Source of the DNA: Agrobacterium tumefaciens
GTDB taxonomy: Bacteria > Pseudomonadota > Alphaproteobacteria > Rhizobiales > Rhizobiaceae
Direction: 5' to 3'
DNA: 64,000 nucleotides
NCBI RefSeq assembly: GCF_017726655.1
Contig: NZ_CP072308.1
Span: 1,550,001 to 1,614,000, forward strand
The translations under genes were made by a program, and so were the position numbers. This document shows positions 54,509 to 63,670 of this stretch, in pieces (the first letter of the stretch is position 1; every line of letters begins with the position of its first letter). The notes under the pieces are model-generated. The model had not been told where the DNA came from, ran no database searches, and saw only the letters and a program-made list of their open reading frames with translations.

Positions 54509-55279
54509 CTATACGAGGTTGTTGCGCACGGCGTAGGCGATTGCCTCCGAGCGGGTTTTTGTCGCCGTTTTCCGCATCACGCTTGTGATGTAATTATTGA
54601 TCGTATTGCGCGAAATGCCAAGGATCATGGCAATTTCATCGCTTGTCTTGCCTTCCGCGATCCAGAACAGGCACTCAAGCTCACGCTCGGTGAGATCAAT
54701 ATCGCGCACCGTCTTTGCTTCGCTGGCAATGCCGAAGCTGACGCAATAGCCCGTCAGAAGGGCGATTTCGCGCAGCCGTTCCGGCGAAGGCACTGCCTCC
54801 TCGGGAAACAAAAGCAGAAGGGAAAGGCGAATGCGACCCACACAGAAAGACAGCGCCGAATACTGACGGTCAATACCGTGGGGAACAGGGACATCATCAG
54901 GCAGCATCAGCAATCGCGGCTGCAGCAGCGAGAGGCATTTTTCCATCTCGCTCGACCTGTTCTGGTTGTTTGCCAGCTCGACGCCGAGCCGACGGACCAG
55001 ATCGAACGGCCAGTCGGAGGTGACGATGAATTTCAGCCCGGTTTCTTCGAGAAGATCATCCCGCGCCAGCAGATAATGCGAGGCGCCAGCGTAGGTTACC
55101 AGCAGATCAAGCGCGCCTGCAACGTTACCGGCAGCAGCCGTGGCTGCGACGTTCTTGGCAAGCTGATCGCGCGGCAGGGGTTTACCCATGCCCTCCATAG
55201 GCTTGGCCGACAGCCTGCGGATATCAACATCGACTTTCAATCGCCTACGCCCTCTTGCTCCCAACGGGAGGTGATACAT
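54509..55279 (-). CDS. visN: LuxR-type master flagellar regulator VisN
   Basis: 256 residues from the ATG at 55279; a TTG at 55240 (start of 'KVDVDIRRLSAKP') is an alternative, with AGAGGG upstream, and its product begins more like other VisN proteins. A C-terminal LuxR helix-turn-helix is clear (DLTERELECLFWIAEGKTSDEIAMILGISRNTINNYITSVMRKTATKTRSEAIAYAVRNNLV). A perfect 15-base palindrome lies 5-19 bases upstream of the ATG. Confidence 0.92.
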   Translation of the reverse strand: MYHLPLGARGRRRLKVDVDIRRLSAKPMEGMGKPLPRDQLAKNVAATAAAGNVAGALDLLVTYAGASHYLLARDDLLEETGLKFIVTSDWPFDLVRRLGVELANNQNRSSEMEKCLSLLQPRLLMLPDDVPVPHGIDRQYSALSFCVGRIRLSLLLLFPEEAVPSPERLREIALLTGYCVSFGIASEAKTVRDIDLTERELECLFWIAEGKTSDEIAMILGISRNTINNYITSVMRKTATKTRSEAIAYAVRNNLV

Positions 55280-55613
55280 CGGGATGGAATCATTCCATTC
55301 GAGAAGCTAACCAAAAAAGCGGCTTGGCACGCCCCCGGAGACCGAATCATTTCATTTTATGGAACAGACCGAAGTTTGCCATTCCCTGGCAACAGCCTTT
55401 CCACGTATTTCACCGTTCGTCTATTGCCAAAAAACATACTGAAAAGCTGTTCAATCGATAAACGGCATTATCAGCCAATTCCCAGCAAACTGTATCGTTA
55501 CTGAATTTTTCGTAAACAGTGTCCCAAACCGACACTGCCACGATGCGTTCGCCAAGGATAGCAAAAACCCGGCGACAACGAAAAAAGGCCGGAGAAACCG
55601 GCCTTTTTCCACA
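55280..55613 (-). promoter_or_regulatory. visN upstream region with palindrome
   Basis: 334 bases with no gene. ATGGAATCATTCCAT at 55284-55298 is a perfect seven-base dyad around one base. The rest is AT-rich and should hold the visN promoter. The right end carries the fliF terminator (55581-55608). Confidence 0.5.
55581..55608. terminator. fliF bidirectional intrinsic terminator
   Basis: GGCCGG (55587-55592), loop AGAAA, CCGGCC (55598-55603), flanked by A6 on the left and T5 on the right, so it works on either strand. It begins six bases after the fliF stop. Confidence 0.85.
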
Positions 55614-57296
55614 TCATGCTGCTTTTTCCACTGCCCATTTGCGCAGGATCTTGGCGGCTCTTTCCTCGCTGATCTCCACCATGCGGGAGAGCCTGCGTTC
55701 CGGTCCTTCGCGAACCCGGCGGTTGAAGGTGCCTTCGCCATCGTTTCCTGCCAGGAGATCGTCGGTGCTGTCGAAGCCGAAGTCCGCCCCGAAGCCTTCC
55801 ATGAGGCCGCCAGCACCTGCATCCATGCCCGGAGAGAAGTCCGGCAGTTCAAGACCAGCCGCTTCCTGGCTGAGCTGGCCTGCGGCAGCACCGTTGCCAG
55901 TGACCGTGCGGACGAGAGGACGGACGCCAAGCCAGACAACCAGGAAGGCGACAGCGACGAAGGCGAGCGAGTTGATGATGCCGGCGGAGTTGCGGCTCAG
56001 CACTTCCATGACACCGGGCCCGGTGGCGGCCTCGTCGAGCAGCTGCGTTTCGAGGAAGTCCATGGCCGTCAGGGTGACCATGTCGCCGCGGTCAGCGGAA
56101 ATGCCAGCTGCGGAGGTGACGATCTTCTGCATTTCGGCAAGATAGGCATCGATCTTGGCCTGATCGGCAGGTTCGCCGACCATTTTCGCGATGCGACCCT
56201 TGTTGACGACGACGGCAACCGAAAGCTTCTCGAGCGTGTAACCGTTCTTGACCGTGGCGACCGTCTTGGAATTGATTTCGTAGTTGGTCTGCTCTTCCTT
56301 CTTGGCCGACTGGTCGGAAGACTGAGGACCGCCGCCGCCGCCCTGCGGTGCTGCCTGCGGCACGTTCTGTTCGACGGTCGCTGCGGTATCGGGCTGGGTT
56401 TCCTGCGATTTCTGATCTTCCTTGACCGTGCGCACGGAGCGCTCGACGCGGGACTCCGGGTCGTAGACGGTTTCCTGGACCTGGCGGCTGTCGGTGTTGA
56501 GCTGCGCGGTCACACTGGAGCGGAAATTGTCCATGCCGAGGAAAGGCGCCAGCGCCTTGTCGATATTGGTCGTGATCTCCTGCTGGACGTTCTGCGCCAG
56601 CGTCAGCGAGCGGTTCATCGCCGCATTGGTAACGTCGTCGCCGGAGGCGAGAAGCTGACCTGTCGAATCGAGCAGCGTCACATCATCGACTTCAAGGCCC
56701 GGAACGGCCGACGCGACGAGGTGGCGGATCGAAGCGGAGGCTTTGCGGCCGGCTGTAGCGCTGGCCCGGATCATGACGGATGCGGTCGGCTTCTGTTCGC
56801 CGCGGCGGAAATTGCCGACATCGGGCATCACGATATGGACGCGCGCGGCCGCGATACCGTCGATCTGCTGAATGGAGCGGCCGATCTCGCCCTCAAGGGC
56901 GCGAACGCGCGTCACTTCCTGCATGAAGGAGGTCAGGCCGAGAGAGCCGACATTGTCGAAAAGCTCGTAACCGGCGTTGGCGCTGTCAGGCAGGCCGCGT
57001 TCTGCAAGAAGCAGCCGCGCCTTGCTGGTCGAGCCGACGGGGACCTGGAGGCTGGAACCATCGGTTCCCACCTGAAAGTCAAGACCCGACTCGGCGAGCG
57101 CAATGCTGATCTTGTTGAGGTCGCTCTTTTCAAGTCCCACATACAGGGTCTCGTAAGCGGGACGGTTAACATAAAGAGCTGCCGCGAGGATAATGGCCAT
57201 GGACACAACGCCCACGCCGCCCAACATCAGCAGCCGCGTCTGCCCCAGCGCCGCGACATTCTTCAAGACCTGAGGGATTTGATTTAACAGATTCAT
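55614..57296 (-). CDS. fliF: Flagellar MS-ring protein FliF
   Basis: 560 residues from the ATG at 57296 with GGAAC upstream; an in-frame ATG at 57314 lacks a site. Two membrane segments (about 24-44 and 440-460) flank the periplasmic ring-building domain ('NRPAYETLYVGLEKSDLNKI', 'VTRVRALEGEIGRSIQQIDGIAAARVHIVMP'). A Gln/Pro/Gly-rich loop lies at about 315-340. The C-terminus (MVEISEERAAKILRKWAV) is the FliG-binding tail. It comes after the che operon on the same strand with a 128-base gap. Confidence 0.97.
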   Translation of the reverse strand: MNLLNQIPQVLKNVAALGQTRLLMLGGVGVVSMAIILAAALYVNRPAYETLYVGLEKSDLNKISIALAESGLDFQVGTDGSSLQVPVGSTSKARLLLAERGLPDSANAGYELFDNVGSLGLTSFMQEVTRVRALEGEIGRSIQQIDGIAAARVHIVMPDVGNFRRGEQKPTASVMIRASATAGRKASASIRHLVASAVPGLEVDDVTLLDSTGQLLASGDDVTNAAMNRSLTLAQNVQQEITTNIDKALAPFLGMDNFRSSVTAQLNTDSRQVQETVYDPESRVERSVRTVKEDQKSQETQPDTAATVEQNVPQAAPQGGGGGPQSSDQSAKKEEQTNYEINSKTVATVKNGYTLEKLSVAVVVNKGRIAKMVGEPADQAKIDAYLAEMQKIVTSAAGISADRGDMVTLTAMDFLETQLLDEAATGPGVMEVLSRNSAGIINSLAFVAVAFLVVWLGVRPLVRTVTGNGAAAGQLSQEAAGLELPDFSPGMDAGAGGLMEGFGADFGFDSTDDLLAGNDGEGTFNRRVREGPERRLSRMVEISEERAAKILRKWAVEKAA

Positions 57297-57424
57297 TCTG
57301 TTCCGCACCGTCATTCATAGAGTCCGAGACCTTTTGGCCCCGTGATGACAATAGGGTGCGAAGCTTGCGCGAGCGTTGCCTTTCTCCGCATTCCGCGCGG
57401 GAAGGGAGGAAGGGCGGATTTGCT

Positions 57425-57808
57425 CTAGAACAGGTCGAAGTCGCCTGAGGCCTTGTCGAGGGGCTGCGAGTGGCCGTGACGGTAAGCAGCGCCGAGGGCT
57501 TTTTGCATCTCGGCCAGCTTCACGAGGCTGAGCGCCGTGCTGACATCCACGATCCACTCACTGGAGATCGACCCCGTGATGGTATCGATGAACTCGGCGA
57601 GGCCCCGCGTCTTCTGCACGGCAAGATCGATGCCCTGCAGCAGCTTTACGCCCTCGGTGGACAATTGACCGCTGGTTACCTCCAGCAACTGCGGCTCGAT
57701 CCGCTCGATGAGATAAGCGACATCGTGCAGTTCCGATACCACCCGCATCAGCACATCCGGCAAGGCTTCTTCGAACGGAGTGGCGTCGGTGGGCTCTGCA
57801 AGCTGCAT
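57425..57808 (-). CDS. cheT: Chemotaxis protein CheT
   Basis: 127 residues, almost all helical, located after cheD as in the S. meliloti che operon, where the equivalent gene is cheT. The long helices (EALPDVLMRVVSELHDVAYLIERIEPQLLEV, then 'LQGIDLAVQKTRGLAEFIDTITG') and the acidic-aromatic end 'GDFDLF' resemble the CheZ plan of a helical hairpin with a C-terminal CheY-binding peptide. That similarity is visual, not proven. Last gene of the che operon. Confidence 0.75.
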   Translation of the reverse strand: MQLAEPTDATPFEEALPDVLMRVVSELHDVAYLIERIEPQLLEVTSGQLSTEGVKLLQGIDLAVQKTRGLAEFIDTITGSISSEWIVDVSTALSLVKLAEMQKALGAAYRHGHSQPLDKASGDFDLF

Positions 57809-57822
57809 TGGAAACTCCGTGA

Positions 57823-58368
57823 CTAAAAAAATTCGATGTCGTTGGCGACAGGCTTGGGAGCCGGTGCCGGACGTGTTTCCAGAGCAACCGTCTTCTGGGT
57901 TTCCGCGCCGCTCAGCGGATGCTGACGGGCACGACCGGAGACCGGCCAGAATTCAATCTTGCGACCATGATCGCCGCCGGTCGAAGAGCTGAGGACAGGA
58001 ATGCCTTCGTCCTTCAGAAACTGCATGGCGAAAATGGCATTCTGCTCACCGACATTGGAGAAGCTGGCGATCGTTTTCGCGCCGCCGAAAACCTTGGCTT
58101 CCAACCGGTCGCGTCGCGCACCCTTCTTGAGGAGCCCGTTGATCAGAAGTTCCATGAGATGCACGCCATAACGCGTCGCATCTCCACCGGTCACGCTCCC
58201 CGTTCCCGGCAGCAGGAAGTGATTCATGCCGCCGATGCCGGCAACGGGGTCTCTGAGACAGGCGGCCACGCACGAACCGAGTATCGTCGTCAGCACCACG
58301 TCGGGATCGCTGATGACCTTATACTCGCCCTGAATGATGTGTACGCGCTTGGCCGCAGTTTCAATCAT
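57823..58368 (-). CDS. cheD: Chemoreceptor glutamine deamidase CheD
   Basis: 181 residues. The CheD active site is present: '[28 protein letters not shown]' with catalytic Cys33 and His50, followed by '[30 protein letters not shown]'. CheD deamidates receptor glutamines and in some species binds CheC. No cheC gene is in this operon. The end 'VANDIEFF' is an acidic-aromatic tail. It overlaps cheY2 by four bases. Confidence 0.95.
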   Translation of the reverse strand: MIETAAKRVHIIQGEYKVISDPDVVLTTILGSCVAACLRDPVAGIGGMNHFLLPGTGSVTGGDATRYGVHLMELLINGLLKKGARRDRLEAKVFGGAKTIASFSNVGEQNAIFAMQFLKDEGIPVLSSSTGGDHGRKIEFWPVSGRARQHPLSGAETQKTVALETRPAPAPKPVANDIEFF

Positions 58369-58754
58369 TTCAGCGATCCGAAAACCGCTTCAATGGCAGC
58401 ACGCATCTTGTCGATGGTAAAGGGCTTGGCGAGCACGTTGTTGGCGCCGAGCTGGGCGGCCTTCTGCACCAGCGCGCGGTCGCCCTGCGCCGTGAGAATA
58501 ATGAAAGCGGCCTTCTTAGTGGTCGGGTTCGCCCGCACCGCGTGCAGGAAACCGAGACCGTCCATCTTCGGCATGTTGAAGTCGGAAATGACGAGATGAT
58601 GGGGCTGCTGCTCCATGATCTTCATTCCCTGCTCACCGTCGCCAGCGGCGGTGATCTGCTTGAAACCGAGCTGCGTCAAGGCATCGCTGAGGAGCAGCCG
58701 GCTGGTCACCTGATCATCAACGATCAGAACTTTGATCTTTTCTGCGAGAGACAT
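58365..58754 (-). CDS. cheY2: Response regulator CheY2
   Basis: 129 residues of a single receiver domain: acidic pair 'IVDDQ', phosphoacceptor Asp58 in '[10 protein letters not shown]', 'LTAQGD' and the lysine of 'KPF'. In S. meliloti CheY2-P is the motor-acting regulator, while CheY1 drains phosphate. Overlaps cheB and cheD. Confidence 0.95.
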   Translation of the reverse strand: MSLAEKIKVLIVDDQVTSRLLLSDALTQLGFKQITAAGDGEQGMKIMEQQPHHLVISDFNMPKMDGLGFLHAVRANPTTKKAAFIILTAQGDRALVQKAAQLGANNVLAKPFTIDKMRAAIEAVFGSLK

Positions 58755-59809
58755 TAGTCAGCACCTTCTTTGCGGGCAGTGGTTAGTTTCAGGATTTCTT
58801 CGCCAATGGAGGCCAGCGGCAATTGCTGCTCTACCGCGCCAAGCTCATAGGCGACGCGGGGCATGCCGTAGACGACGCATGTTTTTTCGTTCTGACCGAC
58901 GGTGCGGGCGCCGGCATGGCGCATCTTCAGAAGTCCGGCGGCACCATCTCGACCCATGCCGGTCAGGATCACGCCAACGGCGTTGCGTCCTGCAAGTTCG
59001 GCAACGGAATCGAACAGCACATCAACGGATGGGCGGTGACCATTGACAGGATCGCGTTCCAGAAGACGGCAGCAGGGTGCCGCCCGGTTGGCGATCTGCA
59101 AATGGCGCTCGCCGCCTGGCGCAAGGTAGATTTTGCCGGTCTGCAGGCGCGCGCCGTCAGTTGCCTCTTCGACGACGGGCGCGCAGATGCGGTTCAGCCG
59201 TTCGGCGAAGCTCTTGGTGAAGGTTGGCGGCATGTGCTGGGTGATGACGGTCGGCGGGCAATTGGCCGGGAACTTCTGCAATACGGCGATCAGCGCTTCG
59301 ACGCCGCCCGTAGAGGAGCCGATGGCCACGACCTTGCGCCCCGCACGATAATCGCTGACGGGAACGGCCTGCGGCGCGGCGGCGACTTCGGGGCGCACGG
59401 CGCGGTAAGCCGCATGCTGTGAGCGTGCAGCAGCCTTCACCTTGTCAGCCAGATCGCCGAAGGGGCGTGAATCGCCGGGCGCGGGCTTGCCGACACAGTC
59501 GAAGGCCCCGATTTCGAGCGCCGCCAACGAGGCATCCGCACCGCGATGGGTGAGCGACGAGACCATGATGACGGGCATCGGCCGCAGGCGCATGATCTTT
59601 TCGAGGAATTCGAGGCCGTTCATTTCCGGCATCTCGATATCGAGCGTCACGACATCGGGATTGAGCTGCTTGATGGCCGCGCGCGCTTCCATGGCGTTGC
59701 CGGCCTGACCCACGACTTCGACCTCCGGGTCGGCCTTGAGCACAGCCGAGATCAGGCCGCGCATGGTCGGACTATCATCAACGACGAGTACCCGTGCGAG
59801 TGCGCTCAT
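58754..59809 (-). CDS. cheB: Chemoreceptor methylesterase CheB
   Basis: 351 residues from the ATG at 59809, which overlaps the cheR stop; a longer in-frame ORF runs through cheR and is not coding. Receiver domain (1-120; Asp57 in '[11 protein letters not shown]') followed by the esterase (about 165-345: 'IGSSTGG' serine, '[16 protein letters not shown]' histidine, '[10 protein letters not shown]' aspartate). It removes receptor methyl groups and deamidates. Confidence 0.96.
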   Translation of the reverse strand: MSALARVLVVDDSPTMRGLISAVLKADPEVEVVGQAGNAMEARAAIKQLNPDVVTLDIEMPEMNGLEFLEKIMRLRPMPVIMVSSLTHRGADASLAALEIGAFDCVGKPAPGDSRPFGDLADKVKAAARSQHAAYRAVRPEVAAAPQAVPVSDYRAGRKVVAIGSSTGGVEALIAVLQKFPANCPPTVITQHMPPTFTKSFAERLNRICAPVVEEATDGARLQTGKIYLAPGGERHLQIANRAAPCCRLLERDPVNGHRPSVDVLFDSVAELAGRNAVGVILTGMGRDGAAGLLKMRHAGARTVGQNEKTCVVYGMPRVAYELGAVEQQLPLASIGEEILKLTTARKEGAD

Positions 59810-60714
59810 GCCTTCCTCCCGGATGCCTGCCCGATGTAGCGGTAGGTGGTGATGCCGGTATTGTCGAACAGGTTCTTGGCATCGCCGGAGACACGCTCGG
59901 AATGGCCGATATAGAGATGACCACCTTCCGGCAACAGCCCGGCGAAACGCGACCAGATCCGCATCTGCGTCGGCTCGTCGAAATAGATGACGACGTTGCG
60001 GCAGAAGATGACGTCGAAGTTGCCCTTGAAAGGCCATTGCGTCATCAGGTTCAGCTCGTTGAAGGTGATGAGACGCTTGACCTTGTCGTCAATCTTGAAC
60101 TTGCGGCGACCGCCGGCATCGACCTCCGCAAACCACTGCTTGCGCATGGCGGGAGACACGGTTTCGAGAGCATTGTCGTCGTAAACGCCGGCGCGGGCCT
60201 GCGCCAGAATCTTTGGATCGATATCCGTCGCCAGAATCTTGAAGTCGTAATCGGCCGCGTTCGGGAACATGGCAAGCACGGTCAGCGCGATCGAATAGGG
60301 CTCCTGTCCGTCGGAACAGGCGGCCGACCAGATGCGCACGCGCCCGCCGCTCTTTGCGCGGGCGATGAGCCCCGGCAGGACCTCGTCGCGAAGATGTTCG
60401 AAATGATGGTTTTCGCGGAAGAAGCGGGTGAAATTCGTCGTCAGGTGCGACAGCATTTCCCGACGCGGCTGCGCACCCTCCGGCGAAGAGACAAGCGCGC
60501 AATATTCGCGAAAGCCGGAAAGGCCGAGATTGCGAATATGTTTCGACAGGCGGGAATAGACCAGCGACGCCTTCGTGTCGTTGAGGTAGATGCCGGCATC
60601 GGCATAGATCATCGCCGCGATTTCCGACAGGTCGCGCCTCGTCAGCGGGTATTCGCCGCTGGCAAGAACCTCGTCGGCAGACTGGCGCTGGTCGCTGAAA
60701 TTAAGTGCTGCCAT
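59806..60714 (-). CDS. cheR: Chemoreceptor methyltransferase CheR
   Basis: 302 residues: N-terminal helical domain (about 20-95) and the SAM-dependent methyltransferase domain, with '[23 protein letters not shown]' as the SAM site, '[20 protein letters not shown]', and '[16 protein letters not shown]'. It methylates receptor glutamates. It starts 13 bases after the cheA stop; the cheW gene found at this place in S. meliloti is missing. Confidence 0.96.
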   Translation of the reverse strand: MAALNFSDQRQSADEVLASGEYPLTRRDLSEIAAMIYADAGIYLNDTKASLVYSRLSKHIRNLGLSGFREYCALVSSPEGAQPRREMLSHLTTNFTRFFRENHHFEHLRDEVLPGLIARAKSGGRVRIWSAACSDGQEPYSIALTVLAMFPNAADYDFKILATDIDPKILAQARAGVYDDNALETVSPAMRKQWFAEVDAGGRRKFKIDDKVKRLITFNELNLMTQWPFKGNFDVIFCRNVVIYFDEPTQMRIWSRFAGLLPEGGHLYIGHSERVSGDAKNLFDNTGITTYRYIGQASGRKA

Positions 60715-60727
60715 GGATGATCCGCCT

Positions 60728-62992
60728 TCAACCTGTCGCCGCGAGCGACATTTCCTGCTTGAGTGGCTGCCCGCGCGAAGCGCTGACGATGGCGTCTACA
60801 TCCAGAATGAGCGCAACGCGTCCGTCTCCGAGGATGGTGGCGGCGGCAATGCCCGGCACATGGGTATAGTTGGCTTCCAACGATTTGATGACGACCTGAC
60901 GCTGGCCCTGGATGGCGTCAACCATCAGCGCACGCTGGCCGCCGCCTTCCGATTCCACCAGAAGCGCCACACCTTCGACCGGATCGGCCTGGGTCGGGCG
61001 GAAGTTCAAAACGCGGCCGACATCGACGAGCGGGCAGAAGGAGTTGCGGATGGATATCAACCGCTGGTTCGCGCCGAAGGAATGAATGTTCTTCGCTTCC
61101 GGCTGCAGGGTTTCGACGATCGCGGTCAGCGGCACCACCAGCGTCTGGCCGGCGACCGTTACCACCATGCCATCGAGAACGGCAAGCGTCAGCGGCAGGC
61201 TCATGGTGAAGGTGGAGCCGAAGCCGGGACGCGAGGAGATGTTGATACGGCCACCCAGCGCCTGAATGGAGCGCTTGACCACGTCCATACCCACGCCACG
61301 GCCGGAAATGTCGGAAATCTTGTCGGCGGTCGAGAAGCCCGGCGCGAAGATGAGATTGTCGATCTCTTCATCCGTCAGGTTCGCATCGGCAGCGATCAGA
61401 TCGTTGTCTATGGCCTTCTGGCGCACGCGCTCGCGGTTGATGCCTGCACCGTCATCCTGAAGCTCGATGAGAATACGGCCCGAACGATGCTTGGCCGAAA
61501 GCTTGATGGTGCCTTCCGGGTTCTTGCCCGCGGCTTCGCGCTTTTCCGGCGTTTCGATGCCGTGGTCGACGGCGTTGCGGATCATATGCGTCAGCGGCTC
61601 GGCCAGCTTGTCGATGACCGTCTTGTCGACTTCGGTATTCTCACCTTCGGTGACGAGGCGGATCTGCTTGCCGATCATGTCGGCGACTTCGCGGACGATG
61701 CGCGACATGCGCTGGAAGACCGGCTTCACCGGCTGCGCGCGGATGGCCATCACGCTGTCCTGGATTTCGCGTGTCAGCTGTTGAAGCTCGTCGAGACCCA
61801 TATTGACGGCGGACGTGCCGCTGGCGTCGTTTTCGATGACGCTCTGCGACAGCATCGCCTGATTGATAACGAGTTCGCCAACGAGGTTGATGAGGCGGTC
61901 GACGCGGTCGAGATCGACGCGGATGGTCTGGCCGGCGCTCGCATTCGCAGCAGCATTGGCGTTTGCTTGCGCCGCTGCGGCGGGCGCTGCCGCGGCTTCA
62001 CGCTTTTCGATGGCGGCATTGACACTCTGGGCGATTTGCGTCGTCGCGACTGCGGTCTCGACGGCTTCGGCAACGAATGACGTTTGTGCCGCGACGCTTT
62101 CGACAGCAGGCTGTTCTTCCGGTCCGCTATCGAGTGCTGAAAGGTCGAACGGAACCGGGATCATCGGCAGCTCTTCGGCCTCTGCGGTGGCCTCCGAAAC
62201 GAGAGGCGCGATGTCGAGATCGCAATCCCACTCGGCGAATTCGAAGACGCTGCGGATACCCTCCTCGCCCTTTTCCGTGGTAATGGAAACAGTCCACGAG
62301 AAATAAGCGGCCTCCGGGTCCATCTTGTCGAGCGACGGCAGCGCCGACATGTCGCAATTGATGCTCATGTCGCCGACCCGCGAGAGATCACGCAGGAGAA
62401 GTGCTGCCTCATTGCCCTTGGAATAAAGCGACGCATGCGGCTTGAAGCTGATCTGGAAGGACGGCGCTTCCATCAGCGGCGTGGTTTCGTCGGCAAAATC
62501 CGAGAAGGAGAAAGGAATCGGCTCGAAACCGCTCTCATCCGTCGGCTTGGCCTTCAGGGGTTCCGGCGCCTTGACGGCAACGGGAGCCGGCGCGGATGCC
62601 GGAACGGCTTCGCCGTTGGCCAAAGCCTCCAGTTCCTTCACGAGGCCACGGGTGCGGCTGTCATCGACACTTCCGCCGTCTCTTGCGGCATTGGTGAGGT
62701 CTGCCAGCACGTCGGCGGAACGCAGCATGACTTTCAGAACGTCCTGCGTCGGTTCCAGCTTGTTGGAGCGCACGCAGTCGAGGGTCGTTTCAAAGACGTG
62801 GGCGAAGGCCACGAGATCATCGAGACCGAAGGCACCAGCCCCGCCCTTGATGGAATGAACGGCACGGAAAACGGCGTTGACGGTTTCCGGGTCACGGTCG
62901 CCGTCATTCAATTTAAGAAGCCCCGATTCCAGTTCGGCGAGCTGCTCCTCGCATTCCTGGAAAAAGATTTCCTTGATTTCGTTCATATCCAT
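60728..62992 (-). CDS. cheA: Chemotaxis histidine kinase CheA
   Basis: 754 residues: HPt (P1) with phosphorylated His46 in 'AVFRAVHSIKGGAGAFGL'; a P2-like linker region; dimerisation helices (TIRVDLDRVDRLINLVGELVINQAML); the ATPase (HMIRNAVDHGIETPEKRE, 'GAGINRERV', 'GRGVGMDVV'); and a CheW-like P5 domain (SLPLTLAVLDGMVVTVAGQTLVVPL). It phosphorylates CheY1, CheY2 and CheB. Start could also be the ATG two codons in. Confidence 0.97.
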   Translation of the reverse strand: MDMNEIKEIFFQECEEQLAELESGLLKLNDGDRDPETVNAVFRAVHSIKGGAGAFGLDDLVAFAHVFETTLDCVRSNKLEPTQDVLKVMLRSADVLADLTNAARDGGSVDDSRTRGLVKELEALANGEAVPASAPAPVAVKAPEPLKAKPTDESGFEPIPFSFSDFADETTPLMEAPSFQISFKPHASLYSKGNEAALLLRDLSRVGDMSINCDMSALPSLDKMDPEAAYFSWTVSITTEKGEEGIRSVFEFAEWDCDLDIAPLVSEATAEAEELPMIPVPFDLSALDSGPEEQPAVESVAAQTSFVAEAVETAVATTQIAQSVNAAIEKREAAAAPAAAAQANANAAANASAGQTIRVDLDRVDRLINLVGELVINQAMLSQSVIENDASGTSAVNMGLDELQQLTREIQDSVMAIRAQPVKPVFQRMSRIVREVADMIGKQIRLVTEGENTEVDKTVIDKLAEPLTHMIRNAVDHGIETPEKREAAGKNPEGTIKLSAKHRSGRILIELQDDGAGINRERVRQKAIDNDLIAADANLTDEEIDNLIFAPGFSTADKISDISGRGVGMDVVKRSIQALGGRINISSRPGFGSTFTMSLPLTLAVLDGMVVTVAGQTLVVPLTAIVETLQPEAKNIHSFGANQRLISIRNSFCPLVDVGRVLNFRPTQADPVEGVALLVESEGGGQRALMVDAIQGQRQVVIKSLEANYTHVPGIAAATILGDGRVALILDVDAIVSASRGQPLKQEMSLAATG

Positions 62993-63008
62993 CGTGAAAT
63001 GTCCCGTA

Positions 63009-63374
63009 TCAGGCGGTTACGCGTTCAATGGCATCGATGAGTTTGGCAGGGTCGAACGGCTTGACGATCCAGCCGGTCGCACCGGCCTGGCGGGCGCGGT
63101 TTTTCTTTTCTGCATCGCTTTCGGTCGTCAGAACGAGGATCGGGATCGCCCGATATTTTTCGTTGCGACGCACACCCTCGATGAAGCCGAAGCCGTCGAG
63201 ACGCGGCATGTTGATGTCTGTCACGATGACGTCGGGGTTGCTTTGCTCGAGTACTTCGAGGCCCTCAATCCCGTCTTCGGCCTGAATGGTTTCGAAACCG
63301 GCATTGTTGAGGGTGACCAGGAGCATGTTCCTGATCGTCCGGGAATCATCCACGGTAAGGACTTTTTTCTTCAC
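63009..63374 (-). CDS. cheY1: Response regulator CheY1 (phosphate sink type)
   Basis: 121 residues from a GTG at 63374 with GGAG eight bases upstream; the GTG overlaps the cheS stop (GTGA). Single receiver: 'LTVDDSRTIRNMLLVTLNNAGFE', Asp53 in 'TDINMPRLDGFGF', 'VLTTESD' and 'VKPF'. By operon position it equals S. meliloti CheY1, the phosphate sink whose dephosphorylation is sped up by CheS-bound CheA. Confidence 0.93.
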   Translation of the reverse strand: MKKKVLTVDDSRTIRNMLLVTLNNAGFETIQAEDGIEGLEVLEQSNPDVIVTDINMPRLDGFGFIEGVRRNEKYRAIPILVLTTESDAEKKNRARQAGATGWIVKPFDPAKLIDAIERVTA

Positions 63375-63670
63375 TTTTGCATCTCCTTCAGGAGCAAATG
63401 ATCGATATCGACGCCTATCAGTTTCATGGTCTTGTCGAATGCGTCGGACACGCCGGCAAAGTCGAAGCGTTTGCCGTCCTCCTGCCAGGATTTGGCACCG
63501 GCCATCAGGACCTGCGCGCAAAGGGCGCCGATACGTTCCACCTCTGACGCATCCACCGACAGCGGTGCTCCCCGCAACGTCATCAGCTTGCCGTGCAGGG
63601 CCGATGCTTCGTTGAGGTCCAGCACCGGTGACAGTTTCAGCGTCGCCTCAGCTGCTTTTCTGGCTGCCAT
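63371..63670 (-). CDS. cheS: STAS-domain protein CheS
   Basis: 99 residues with a STAS-like pattern: 'LKLSPVLDLNEASALHGKLMTLRGAPLSVDASEVERIGALCAQVLMAGAKSWQEDGKRFDFAGVSDAFDKTMKLIG'. It sits between the receptor and cheY1, as CheS does in S. meliloti, where it binds CheA and promotes CheY1 dephosphorylation. It overlaps the receptor stop (TAATG) and the cheY1 start. Confidence 0.85.
   Translation of the reverse strand: MAARKAAEATLKLSPVLDLNEASALHGKLMTLRGAPLSVDASEVERIGALCAQVLMAGAKSWQEDGKRFDFAGVSDAFDKTMKLIGVDIDHLLLKEMQK

Noticed and set aside
59810..60037. N-terminal extension of CheB
   Set aside because: It runs through cheR in another frame and is Arg/His-rich; the ATG at 59809 begins the receiver domain and overlaps the cheR stop.
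60713..62080. 455-residue open frame antisense to cheA
   Set aside because: cheA on the other strand has all five domains; the antisense protein has none.
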